Origin: an uncultured Clostridium sp.
GTDB lineage: Bacteria; Bacillota; Clostridia; Lachnospirales; Lachnospiraceae
Direction of reading: 5' to 3'
Length of the DNA stretch: 7,197 nucleotides
Assembly (NCBI GenBank): GCA_958442925.1
Contig: CAUCIO010000111.1
Span: 1 to 7,197 of the forward strand
The notes beneath the pieces are model-generated. The model did not search any database, was not told where the DNA came from, and worked only from the letters and a program-made list of their open reading frames with translations. A program made the translations under genes and the position numbers. This document shows positions 1 to 6,690 of this stretch, piece by piece (position 1 is the first letter of the stretch; every line of letters starts with the position of its first letter).

Positions 1-697
1 TGGCAATAACATGGCTGTTTGTCACAATTAAAAGCTCTGTATCACTCTTTCCCACAATGATTCCGGAACCGGCGCTGGACGCCTCATACTGCTGAGTTCC
101 GAAAAACCAGTCTTCTGTTGTATAAAGAGTTTTATTATTAATGGCTACCACTGACGGCATGGCTTTTTCTACAATAGCAGATACATCGTTTCCTGTGCTG
201 GCCTGAATCACAGTGCCTCCAGCTGCCTGGGCCTGAGTTTCCGGCTGCGGCGCCTCTGTGGAGGCCTGGGCTGATATCTCTGTCTTTTCTCCCTGGCTTC
301 CTCCTGTCAGATAGCTGATTCCCGCCATCGTTCCGCCTGCTACGCAGCCGAACAGCAGTCCGGCCGCCGCGATCCCGGCCGCTTTCTTAGCCAGGCGGCT
401 TCCTTTCTTTCCACTTCTGTGAGATCCGCCGTCTTCCTGGTTCCGGCTGTTCTCCGCCCTCTGCCATCCGCTCTCATTTCTGCCTTCCTGGCTCTGGCTG
501 TTTCCATACTGATACGTTCCGTATCCTGTATTTTCCTCTGAAGGCCTTCTAATCTGGCCGTACATGCGGCGGCCTGCGCTCCGCTCCTCCGGACGGCCTG
601 TGTGGACGCCGTCCACATAGGAGCCTTCCGTGATATCCACATCATTTTCTCCATTTAATGGTTCGTGATTTTTCTCCCAGTCTTTCTCATTATACAT
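1..697 (-). CDS. HtrA/DegP-like membrane-anchored trypsin-like serine protease, N-terminal part (cut by window edge)
   Basis: Extracytoplasmic S1C-family protease; relatives degrade or refold misfolded envelope proteins. The 232 visible residues start at ATG 697, preceded by AAGGAG (711-706) with an 8-nt spacer. Residues 1-105 are hydrophilic and rich in Gly, Asn, Gln, Ser and charged residues, probably a disordered cytoplasmic tail, ending in a basic stretch (GKKGSRLAKK, 96-105). One membrane segment follows at about 106-130 (AAGIAAAGLLFGCVAGG). A Gln/Ala/Thr/Glu linker runs to about 165. The protease domain opens at about 170 (VSAIVEKAMPSVVAI) and reaches TNSHVIA, where His229 is the expected catalytic histidine. 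The catalytic Asp and Ser and any PDZ domain lie outside the window, so activity cannot be confirmed. No signal-peptidase site is obvious, so a type II anchored topology is inferred. It is transcribed divergently from the methyltransferase gene. The family call is secure; the exact paralogue (HtrA, HtrB or YyxA type) is not. Confidence 0.9.
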   Translation of the reverse strand, partial: MYNEKDWEKNHEPLNGENDVDITEGSYVDGVHTGRPEERSAGRRMYGQIRRPSEENTGYGTYQYGNSQSQEGRNESGWQRAENSRNQEDGGSHRSGKKGSRLAKKAAGIAAAGLLFGCVAGGTMAGISYLTGGSQGEKTEISAQASTEAPQPETQAQAAGGTVIQASTGNDVSAIVEKAMPSVVAINNKTLYTTEDWFFGTQQYEASSAGSGIIVGKSDTELLIVTNSHVIA

Positions 698-954
698 AAC
701 AGCTGCTCCTTCCTCTGTTCCTATCTATCTTTCATAATACTTTATGATGTCTTCTCTTTGTTTACAGCCATAGTCTATCAATGATTTGTGATGGAAATGT
801 GAAAATTTTATAATGAAATTGTGTTTTCTGCCGGCTCTCCATCTGTTATACTGTGCATAGGCGGCATTGTCTGCAGCGACGTCCCTGCCTGGCTGTATAG
901 GTGTGAAACAATAGCCCTGCAGTCTTTGCCAACAGAGAGGAGAGAAGATTCATC
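698..954. other. Divergent intergenic region between the protease and methyltransferase genes
   Basis: This 257-bp gap carries the control regions of both flanking genes. The rightward promoter is listed separately. For the leftward protease gene I see a TATTAT-like -10 on the minus strand (739-734) but no convincing -35 at 16-18 nt, so its promoter is uncertain. Nothing resembling a CssR, CtsR or CIRCE stress operator was recognised by eye. The part from about 821 to 954 would be the untranslated leader of the methyltransferase mRNA. It can fold on paper: GGCTGT (891-896) with ATAGCC (911-916, one G-U pair), extended by CTGC (885-888) with GCAG (919-922). No known riboswitch or T-box motif was recognised. 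Confidence 0.6.
786..814 (+). promoter_or_regulatory. Sigma-A-type promoter for the rRNA methyltransferase gene
   Basis: A perfect TATAAT -10 box (809-814) stands 17 nt downstream of TTGTGA (786-791), a 4 of 6 match to the TTGACA consensus. Spacing is optimal and the surroundings are A+T-rich. Transcription would start near 821, leaving a leader of about 134 nt before the ATG at 955. Seen by eye only; no expression evidence. Confidence 0.65.
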
Positions 955-2160
955 ATGGATACAAATGCAGTTGTACATATTAAAAAAGGCGGCGCCAGAG
1001 CTTTAAAAGCAGGAGGCGCATGGATTTATGACAATGAAATTGACCGGATTGAGGGCAGCTTTGAAAACGGAGACCTGGCAACAGTCTGCGATTTCGACGG
1101 ATACTGCCTGGGATACGGCTTTATCAACACCCGTTCCAAAATCACAGTGCGTATGATGTCCCGGAAAAAAGACGCAGTCATTGACGACGCCTTTCTGGAA
1201 ATGAGAATTCGAAATGCCTGGGAATACAGGAAGGCAGTGGGCGATATTTCCAGCTGCCGTGTCATCTTTGGAGAGGCCGACTTCCTCCCCGGCATTGTCA
1301 TCGACAAATTTTCCGATGTTCTGGTAGTAGAATCCCTGGCGCTGGGCATTGATCGGATGAAGCTCACCATCGTGGATATTTTAAAGAGGGTGCTGGCTGA
1401 AGATGGCATTGTCATCCGCGGCGTCTATGAGCGCAGCGATGCCAAGGTACGCCTTCAGGAGGGGATGGAACGGACCAAAGGATTTATCGGAGAGCCATTT
1501 GATACAAAGGTGGAAATCGTAGAAAATGGTGTCCGCTATCTGGTAGACGTAAAGGACGGACAGAAAACCGGTTTCTTCCTGGATCAGAAATACAACCGCC
1601 TGGCCATCCAGAAACTCTGCCCCAGCAAACGCGTTCTGGACTGCTTTACCCACACCGGCTCCTTCGCCCTCAATGCAGGAATCGCAGGGGCAAGGGAAGT
1701 ATTAGGCGTGGACGCCTCCGAACTGGGTGTCAGCCAGGCCAGGGAAAACGCCGCGCTAAACGGTCTTTCCGACCGTGTCTCCTTCGTCTGCGCCGATGTG
1801 TTCGAGCTGCTTCCTGAGCTGGAGCAGAAGGGCGAAAAATTCGATGTGGTAATCCTGGATCCTCCCGCCTTCACAAAATCCAGAAACTCTGTAAAGAATG
1901 CTGTCAAGGGCTACCGGGAGATCAACCTGAGAGGCATGAAGCTGGTCAAAGACGGCGGATATCTGGCCACCTGTTCCTGCTCCCACTTTATGACGCCGGA
2001 GCTGTTTACAAAAACCATCCGGGAGGCAGCTGGAAACGTACACAAACGGCTCAGACAGGTAGAGTACAGGACCCAGGCAGCAGATCACCCCATTCTGTGG
2101 GCGGCCGACGAATCCTACTACTTAAAGTTTTATATCTTCCAGGTGGTAGACGAAAAGTAG
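955..2160 (+). CDS. Class I SAM-dependent 23S rRNA methyltransferase with PUA domain (RlmI/RlmQ-like, COG1092)
   Basis: Transfers a methyl group from S-adenosylmethionine to a base of 23S rRNA in the cytoplasm. The 401 residues match the usual length of the family. An N-terminal PUA-like RNA-binding domain covers about 1-75. A central RlmI-type linker domain follows, ending in DGQKTGFFLDQK (201-212). The Rossmann methyltransferase fold has motif I at 227-239 (VLDCFTHTGSFAL), the acidic SAM ribose-binding residue in GVDAS (251-255), motif IV LDPPAF (301-306) and motif VI TCSCS (339-343). The family tail AADHP is at 375-379. The ATG at 955 is chosen because AGAGGAG (936-942) lies upstream, at a rather long 12 nt, and because the PUA domain begins directly after it. 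In E. coli the RlmI homologue makes m5C1962, while some Firmicute relatives (RlmQ) are reported to make m7G; the sequence does not settle which applies, so no symbol is given. A good promoter lies upstream. Confidence 0.93.
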   Translation: MDTNAVVHIKKGGARALKAGGAWIYDNEIDRIEGSFENGDLATVCDFDGYCLGYGFINTRSKITVRMMSRKKDAVIDDAFLEMRIRNAWEYRKAVGDISSCRVIFGEADFLPGIVIDKFSDVLVVESLALGIDRMKLTIVDILKRVLAEDGIVIRGVYERSDAKVRLQEGMERTKGFIGEPFDTKVEIVENGVRYLVDVKDGQKTGFFLDQKYNRLAIQKLCPSKRVLDCFTHTGSFALNAGIAGAREVLGVDASELGVSQARENAALNGLSDRVSFVCADVFELLPELEQKGEKFDVVILDPPAFTKSRNSVKNAVKGYREINLRGMKLVKDGGYLATCSCSHFMTPELFTKTIREAAGNVHKRLRQVEYRTQAADHPILWAADESYYLKFYIFQVVDEK

Positions 2161-2197
2161 TCATTTAATAAGAACTACTTATATATGAAAATTAGTC

Positions 2198-2222
2198 TTT
2201 CTGCAAAATACAGGGGTTTTTT
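2198..2222 (+). terminator. Weak candidate intrinsic terminator after the methyltransferase gene
   Basis: TTTCTG (2198-2203) can pair with CAGGGG (2211-2216) around a 7-nt loop, giving three Watson-Crick and three G-U pairs, followed directly by six Ts (2217-2222). The stem is weak, so partial readthrough into purC is possible. A 7-bp inverted repeat, AAGTAGT (2155-2161) and ACTACTT (2174-2180), overlaps the stop codon just upstream but has no T-run. Confidence 0.3.
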
Positions 2223-2260
2223 AAAAAATATAGGGAAATTCTAAAAAAACTATTGCTTTT

Positions 2261-2289
2261 TTGGCGAAAGTCTGCTTATCTATTATATA
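2261..2289 (+). promoter_or_regulatory. Probable purC promoter
   Basis: TTGGCG (2261-2266) and TATATA (2284-2289) are separated by 17 nt in a strongly A+T-rich stretch, which could also supply an UP-like element (A/T tracts at 2217-2250). This gives a leader of about 30 nt to the ATG at 2327. No clear PurR box and no purine riboswitch core were recognised by eye. Several overlapping TA-rich hexamers make the exact -10 uncertain. Confidence 0.45.
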
Positions 2290-2314
2290 TGATACTTATA
2301 AAAACAAAGATAGC

Positions 2315-2318
2315 GAGG
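2315..2318 (+). promoter_or_regulatory. Ribosome binding site that fixes the purC start
   Basis: GAGG lies 8 nt upstream of ATG 2327. The frame stays open upstream to a TTG at 2261, but that codon has no Shine-Dalgarno sequence, coincides with the probable -35 box, and would add 22 residues before the conserved family N-terminus. The ATG at 2327 is therefore the start. Confidence 0.75.
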
Positions 2319-2326
2319 TATGCGAA

Positions 2327-3190
2327 ATGAAACCGATCAAAGAGGGAAAAGTCCGCGAAATTTATGACAACGGCGACAGCTTAATTATGGTTGCGACTGA
2401 CCGTATCAGCTGCTTCGACGTGATCCTGAACAATATTGTGACAAAAAAGGGAACCGTGCTGACTCAGATGTCCAAGTTCTGGTTTGATTTAACAAAGGAC
2501 ATCCTTCCTAACCATATGATCTCTGCCGATGTGAAGGATATGCCGGAATTTTTCCAGCAGCCTCAGTTTGACGGAAACAGCATGATGTGTAAAAAGCTTC
2601 AGATGCTTCCGATTGAGTGCATTGTACGCGGCTACATTACAGGAAGCGGCTGGGCCAGCTATCAGAAAAACGGCACTGTCTGCGGAATTACCCTCCCAGA
2701 AGGATTGAAAGAATCCGATAAGCTGCCTGAGCCGATTTACACACCTTCCACCAAGGCAGAAATCGGAGATCACGATGAAAATATTTCCTATGAGCAGAGC
2801 ATTGCCCATCTGGAGAAGCACTTCCCTGGAAGAGGTGAGGAATATGCTGCAAAGCTTCGCGACTACACCATCGCTCTTTACAAAAAATGTGCTGATTACG
2901 CCTTAAGCCGCGGCATCATCATCGCAGATACGAAATTCGAGTTTGGCTTAGACGAAAACGGCAATATCGTCCTGGGAGACGAGATGCTGACTCCAGACAG
3001 CTCCCGCTTCTGGCCGGCAGACGGCTACGAGCCAGGCCATGGCCAGCCATCCTTCGATAAGCAGTTCGCCCGCGACTGGCTCACTGCCAATCCAGACAAT
3101 AACTGGACACTTCCAGAGGAAATCGTGGAGAAAACCATTGATAAATACCTGCAGAGCTACGAAATGCTGACAGGAGAAAAATTAAAATAA
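2327..3190 (+). CDS. purC: Phosphoribosylaminoimidazole-succinocarboxamide synthase (SAICAR synthetase)
   Basis: Cytoplasmic enzyme of de novo purine synthesis: it ligates CAIR and aspartate using ATP to form SAICAR. The 287-residue product shows both family signatures: LPIECIVRGYITGS (94-107) and IIADTKFEFG (198-207). Further landmarks are the N-terminal GKVREIYD nucleotide-binding strand (7-14), ATDRISCFD (23-31), STKAEIGDHDENIS (141-154) and LGDEMLTPDSSRFW (216-229). It is longer than the roughly 240-residue Bacillus form and resembles the long form (about 290-310 residues) also seen in yeast Ade1. The gene stands alone: no other pur gene is in the window, the upstream neighbour is a methyltransferase with its own promoter, and a strong hairpin closes it 10 nt after the stop. 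It appears intact. Confidence 0.97.
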   Translation: MKPIKEGKVREIYDNGDSLIMVATDRISCFDVILNNIVTKKGTVLTQMSKFWFDLTKDILPNHMISADVKDMPEFFQQPQFDGNSMMCKKLQMLPIECIVRGYITGSGWASYQKNGTVCGITLPEGLKESDKLPEPIYTPSTKAEIGDHDENISYEQSIAHLEKHFPGRGEEYAAKLRDYTIALYKKCADYALSRGIIIADTKFEFGLDENGNIVLGDEMLTPDSSRFWPADGYEPGHGQPSFDKQFARDWLTANPDNNWTLPEEIVEKTIDKYLQSYEMLTGEKLK

Positions 3191-3199
3191 GATTGATGT

Positions 3200-3234
3200 T
3201 ACAGGGGGCTGCCTGGTATTGGCAGCCCCCTGTA
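3200..3234. terminator. Perfect 14-bp hairpin, probably a bidirectional terminator
   Basis: TACAGGGGGCTGCC (3200-3213) is perfectly complementary to GGCAGCCCCCTGTA (3221-3234) around the 7-nt loop TGGTATT. On the plus strand it starts 10 nt after the purC stop and is followed by the T-rich TATTATATT. On the minus strand it lies 20 nt after the stop of the TPR-SUFU gene and is followed by a looser A/T-rich tract. The convergent gene arrangement fits use in both directions, with the plus direction slightly better. Confidence 0.88.
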
Positions 3235-3254
3235 TATTATATTAAAGCAAAGTC

Positions 3255-6200
3255 TCAGCTCTTCTTTTCCGTCCTGCAAGTCCTGTTTATACAGTTGGGC
3301 CGAGCCGGATCTACCACAAAATCCACCTCTGCCATTTTCTCAAGCAAGGTGTCTGCATCATGTTCCAGCTTATATTCCATCTCCTCCCGGTACAGAGGAA
3401 TAACCTGATAAAAATTGACCTCCTCACCGCCGGGAAGCTGGCATAGACCACCGTTCTCCTCTGTATTTTGAGGTTCTATCAGAATCGCAGCGCAGAGTTC
3501 TGTGTTCTTTGCAAAGGGTGTTTGCTTATCCATGGTGTGCCCCCATCCCAGCCATGTATCCGACGCAATGGGCAGGCGGGCCAGCGCCTTCAGAAGACCA
3601 ATCGGCCAGTACCACTGCTCATTTTTCATAGATTCTTCATCCAGTTTCCAGTCCGGTGGCAGGGCGACAGCCAGTTCCGCCCGCTCCAGATGATACTCCG
3701 CTAATTCATCCGGTACATTCATCGGATGGGCTCCCATTCCCATGGTGACCAGTGTGTAATAATTCCGCTTCCCGGAAGGCGGTATCACGCAGATATCCAC
3801 ATGGATATCAGGAGAAACCAGCTCGTGAAACACATGGCCAAACTCTCCGAAAGTCCTTTGAATATACTGCTCTACTGCATCCATTTCTTCCTTCGTATAA
3901 AGCTCCGGTTCACTGCTTTCCCCTGAAGACCAGAAGGAATCTTCCACCTCTGTTCCGTCTGGATTGAAAGAAATCTGGAAGTATTCCTCCGTCTTTGTCA
4001 GCTTATAAAGCAGGCCAAGGTGATAATCCAGTCCCACCAGCACCGTATCCAGGCAGGCCGATCTGCCATCAGGGTGTTCCCGCTCCAGCCACTGTCCATC
4101 TTGAAGTCTGTTTTTCAGCTGTTTCAGCCAGTCCATATTCAGCTTGGACATTCCTCCCTCATTCATCTGAAATACCAGATCCACCGATCGCTCCTTTATC
4201 ATATAAGGGAACTGGATAAAGGGGGCAGCCGGTGTGTACGGTTCTGGCTTTGGACCGAAGACAGTCCAGAATTCTTCCAGACCTTCCTGATTGACTGTCA
4301 TGCAGGAGATCGCGCGGTATTTATCATCCGCAGCCTCATCCAGCCCCTGCTGGAGAATCTGATCCGCATCGGGATTGATCCAGTGATACTCCATCTGCTC
4401 CAGCGCCGCGTCATCCTCAATTTCTTTTTTCAAAGTCAGAAACTCATAATCGCCTGGTTCCAGTGCAAGACCGCGGGCTACCGCCTCCAGGGCACCGGCT
4501 TTATTTCCAAAGTGACTGCGCAGCTTTCCTGCCTGCAGCCAGATCCATGGGTAAGCCGGCTCCTCCCGAATCCCCTTTTCCGCATAGTTCAGCGCCTCTT
4601 CCAGCTGCCCGCAGTACATTAATGATACTGAATAGCGGTAGTACCACATAGCGCATCCCCCGGCATTTTTCTCCGAATGCTTCATCCACTGAGCCGCTTT
4701 GTAATAATACTGGTACATATCCAGATTATTGCAGGCAAAGGAATACCACAGGGCGATCTGAAGGTCCTGCTCAGCCTGGCGCTGAGTAAATCTTCCTTCC
4801 TGCGCTCCCTGCTCGATAAAATTCTCCAGCCAGTGCAGCATTTGTCCAAAATAACCTGACACGCCATCCTCAAAGGATTCCAGCGTCTCGATATCCTTTC
4901 CTGAAAGCAGCGAACCTGTCTCCGGGTCCACTTCCGGCTCTTTTTCCTGCTCCCACAGGCGAACCGTTCCCACATCCCGGCGGAATACGTGAAAGCCGCC
5001 CCATAGCAGATCGGTCTCAGCAAAAAACTCTCTGGCTGCATCCAGAACGGCAGGTAAATCCCAGGCAAGAAAGTCCAGATACCCACAGTACAATCCAGTG
5101 GCACCCCCCAGAAAGGTTACTGTATCCGATCCGGCGTGTTCCTGAATCGCCTCCTGCAGGGTATCCCGAAATTGCAGAATCTGCTCAGCCCTGTTCCCGC
5201 CTCCAAATCCATCCAGCGGATAACACAGGAAACCAGCTGCAATGCCATCTTTGCGATACTCGTCCTCCATATCGCTCCCGGCGCTCATATACTCATTGAT
5301 CAGCACCGGCAGGCGGCTGGATCCCGTGTAAACGTCCAGCCGCCAGTCAGCGTCCGAATCCTCTACTGGTTTCAGCTCATAGCTAATATAGCTGTTGTCC
5401 AGATAATCTCTGGCATCATCCCAAAGGCAAAATCCCATGTCCTGAAGAGTCTGGCGCAGCTCAGACAGTACCGCAGGCTTGCCAGCGGGCACGCTTTCCC
5501 TGGGCTTCTCTATCAGCTGCAGCTCACTGATAAGTGCAATTTCTGACACCTCTCCCAGCACCTGATCGATAAGCGTATAGGCCAGCCACCACGCTTGTTC
5601 TTCATCTTCCTGCATCAGTGACAGCAGCTTATCACCATATAAGGACAGAGAGACTCTGTCTTCTTGCTTCTTTGCCCAGACCTGCACCTCCTCTGGCCGA
5701 ATTTCTGTTTCCCCTGCCCGGAAACCGAACTCTTCAGAGGTTTGCCGCCCCACCAGAATATTCCAATGCTCCAGCACTGACTCCGGTGCATGACGCTGGA
5801 AGTAAACCAGGGGAAACAGTCTGGCGCGGCTGCCCTCAGCGCTGAGAATCAACTCATATTTTGTCCCATTAAAGCCCAGTTCAAAGGATGGGGAAGTAAG
5901 GGCAAGCTCCAGGGCTGCGCCGCATTTTTCCACCAGCTCCTCTCCCCGTTTCTGCAGCCTATCGTTATCCATCATCTCCCGCAGCTCCCCTTCGATTCCG
6001 GTAAAGGCAGTCCAGGCTTCTTCTGTTCTCTCCCGGAAGTTTTTCTCAAACCGGGGCAGGGCCAGCCGTCTGCGGCAGTCGTCAATAAAGAACTGGGTAT
6101 CTTCATCACCAGGCCGGGCCTCCAGCGCCTGTTCAAAATACCGCAGAGCCAGCCCTTCCTGATCCAGATAATAATAGGCATAGCCCATGCGGAAATTCCA

Positions 6201-6422
6201 GCAGTGATCCCCTTTAAAATACTCCTCATGGGGACTCAGTAAGGCAATGGCCTTTTCAAAAAGCTCCCTGTTTCCCGGCTCTGCCAGATTGCCGCAGGCC
6301 CGGGCCAGCTCGCTGTCCATCTCCGGGGTGCGCTCCCTGGCAGGGATGGCCTCCAAAGCATCAATAATTTTCTGATATTCTCCATCTTCATTCCATTTCT
6401 GGCACTGCTCCAGCAAATTCAT
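3255..6422 (-). CDS. Large TPR protein with C-terminal suppressor-of-fused (SUFU) domain, function unknown
   Basis: A 1055-residue protein with no signal peptide or membrane segment, so probably cytoplasmic. TPR-like helices occupy 1-120, clearest at 75-106 (core MGYAYYYLDQEGLALRYFEQAL). Residues 123-307 are a mixed segment with hallmark HAPESVLEHWNILVGRQ (211-227) and ELQLIEKP (300-307). Residues 311-500 form another, marked by GGATGLYCGYLDF (439-451). A second TPR set lies at about 550-670 (SLMYCGQLEEALNYAEKGI at 600-618), followed by an unassigned part, 678-840. The SUFU domain covers about 845-1040: DIHVDICVIPPSGKRNYYTL (872-891), GMGAHPMNVP (895-904), ERAELAVALPPDW (913-925), WYWPIGLLKALARLP (937-951) and TWLGWGHT (956-963). 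The start at 6422 has AAGGAG (6435-6430) with a 7-nt spacer. Bacterial SUFU domains are known in polymorphic-toxin immunity proteins, but no toxin gene is in the window, so an immunity role is only a possibility. The TPR and SUFU calls are firm; the function is not. Confidence 0.85.
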   Translation of the reverse strand: MNLLEQCQKWNEDGEYQKIIDALEAIPARERTPEMDSELARACGNLAEPGNRELFEKAIALLSPHEEYFKGDHCWNFRMGYAYYYLDQEGLALRYFEQALEARPGDEDTQFFIDDCRRRLALPRFEKNFRERTEEAWTAFTGIEGELREMMDNDRLQKRGEELVEKCGAALELALTSPSFELGFNGTKYELILSAEGSRARLFPLVYFQRHAPESVLEHWNILVGRQTSEEFGFRAGETEIRPEEVQVWAKKQEDRVSLSLYGDKLLSLMQEDEEQAWWLAYTLIDQVLGEVSEIALISELQLIEKPRESVPAGKPAVLSELRQTLQDMGFCLWDDARDYLDNSYISYELKPVEDSDADWRLDVYTGSSRLPVLINEYMSAGSDMEDEYRKDGIAAGFLCYPLDGFGGGNRAEQILQFRDTLQEAIQEHAGSDTVTFLGGATGLYCGYLDFLAWDLPAVLDAAREFFAETDLLWGGFHVFRRDVGTVRLWEQEKEPEVDPETGSLLSGKDIETLESFEDGVSGYFGQMLHWLENFIEQGAQEGRFTQRQAEQDLQIALWYSFACNNLDMYQYYYKAAQWMKHSEKNAGGCAMWYYRYSVSLMYCGQLEEALNYAEKGIREEPAYPWIWLQAGKLRSHFGNKAGALEAVARGLALEPGDYEFLTLKKEIEDDAALEQMEYHWINPDADQILQQGLDEAADDKYRAISCMTVNQEGLEEFWTVFGPKPEPYTPAAPFIQFPYMIKERSVDLVFQMNEGGMSKLNMDWLKQLKNRLQDGQWLEREHPDGRSACLDTVLVGLDYHLGLLYKLTKTEEYFQISFNPDGTEVEDSFWSSGESSEPELYTKEEMDAVEQYIQRTFGEFGHVFHELVSPDIHVDICVIPPSGKRNYYTLVTMGMGAHPMNVPDELAEYHLERAELAVALPPDWKLDEESMKNEQWYWPIGLLKALARLPIASDTWLGWGHTMDKQTPFAKNTELCAAILIEPQNTEENGGLCQLPGGEEVNFYQVIPLYREEMEYKLEHDADTLLEKMAEVDFVVDPARPNCINRTCRTEKKS

Positions 6423-6675
6423 AGATATTCTCCTTTCTGGTTACTCTTTGTAATTTTCCGCCATATAAATCAATACAGGGCATTGTAAGGATCTAAAAAA
6501 CCCCACGCCGCACTGCCGCAAAGGCAGATTGACGCAGGGCACAAAAGGACGCGCAGAATCAGCAGCCATTTTCAGAAAATCAGCCGTTTTCCATAATTGT
6601 AATATTGAATCAGATTGACCCCTTACAGGAAAGTTCTCATTCTTTCTGTGCATTTTCTTTCTGTGCATTTTCTTT
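6423..6675 (-). other. Intergenic region between the TetR-family gene and the TPR-SUFU gene
   Basis: This 253-bp gap holds, in transcription order, two copies and a partial copy of a 15-bp repeat, about 100 nt without a recognised feature, an intrinsic terminator, and about 70 nt that should carry the TPR-SUFU promoter. The best minus-strand promoter candidate is TTACAA (6488-6483) with TATATG (6467-6462), but the 15-nt spacer is short and I hold it at low confidence. A loose direct duplication is visible on the plus strand at 6555-6573 and 6574-6591 (AGAATCAGCAGCC and AGAAAATCAGCC, each followed by a TTTTC-like end). No operator palindrome for the TetR protein was recognised. Confidence 0.5.
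6495..6539 (-). terminator. Intrinsic terminator of the TetR-family gene
   Basis: Read on the minus strand, CCCTGCGTC (6539-6531) pairs with GGCGTGGGG (6509-6501) through six Watson-Crick and three G-U pairs. After a 3x3 internal loop, CTGCC (6527-6523) pairs with GGCAG (6517-6513) around TTTGC. Six Ts (6500-6495) follow at once. It lies about 140 nt after the TetR stop and 73 nt before the TPR-SUFU ATG, so it probably separates the two transcripts. Confidence 0.75.
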
Positions 6676-6690
6676 CTATGCATTTTCTTT
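6640..6690 (-). repeat. Three-copy 15-bp tandem repeat overlapping the end of the TetR-family gene
   Basis: On the minus strand AAAGAAAATGCAYAG occurs at 6690-6676, 6675-6661 and 6660-6646, followed by a partial AAAGAA (6645-6640). Copies two and three are identical; copy one differs by a single C-to-T change, which turns an in-frame CAG into the TAG stop codon (6678-6676). The unit is a multiple of three, so in the TetR frame it reads KENA(Q). Confidence 0.92.

Noticed and set aside
340..654. A 104-codon minus-strand frame within the protease gene
   Set aside because: It is an out-of-frame shadow of the protease N-terminus, which is supported by its ribosome binding site, membrane segment and catalytic-histidine motif.
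821..1006. A 61-codon plus-strand frame starting at GTG in the methyltransferase leader
   Set aside because: It begins at the predicted transcription start without a ribosome binding site, overlaps the methyltransferase start out of frame, and has unremarkable composition.
2155..2180. A 7-bp inverted repeat at the methyltransferase stop codon, considered as a terminator
   Set aside because: The stem is A+T-rich with a 12-nt loop and no following T-run, so it is unlikely to terminate transcription by itself.
4020..4622. A 200-codon plus-strand frame antisense to the TPR-SUFU gene
   Set aside because: It lies wholly opposite a well-supported coding frame, has no ribosome binding site or recognisable domain, and has the look of reversed coding sequence.
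6555..6591. A loose tandem duplication of about 18-19 bp in the TetR/TPR-SUFU gap
   Set aside because: The two copies need gaps to align and are A/T- and CAGC-rich; this could be chance similarity, so it is noted only within the intergenic entry.
6441..6683. An 80-codon minus-strand frame (MHRKKMHRKK...) whose ATG overlaps the TetR stop
   Set aside because: Its start is only the tandem repeat read in another frame, it has no Shine-Dalgarno sequence, and the intrinsic terminator at 6495-6539 lies within it. The remaining residues show no family-like pattern.
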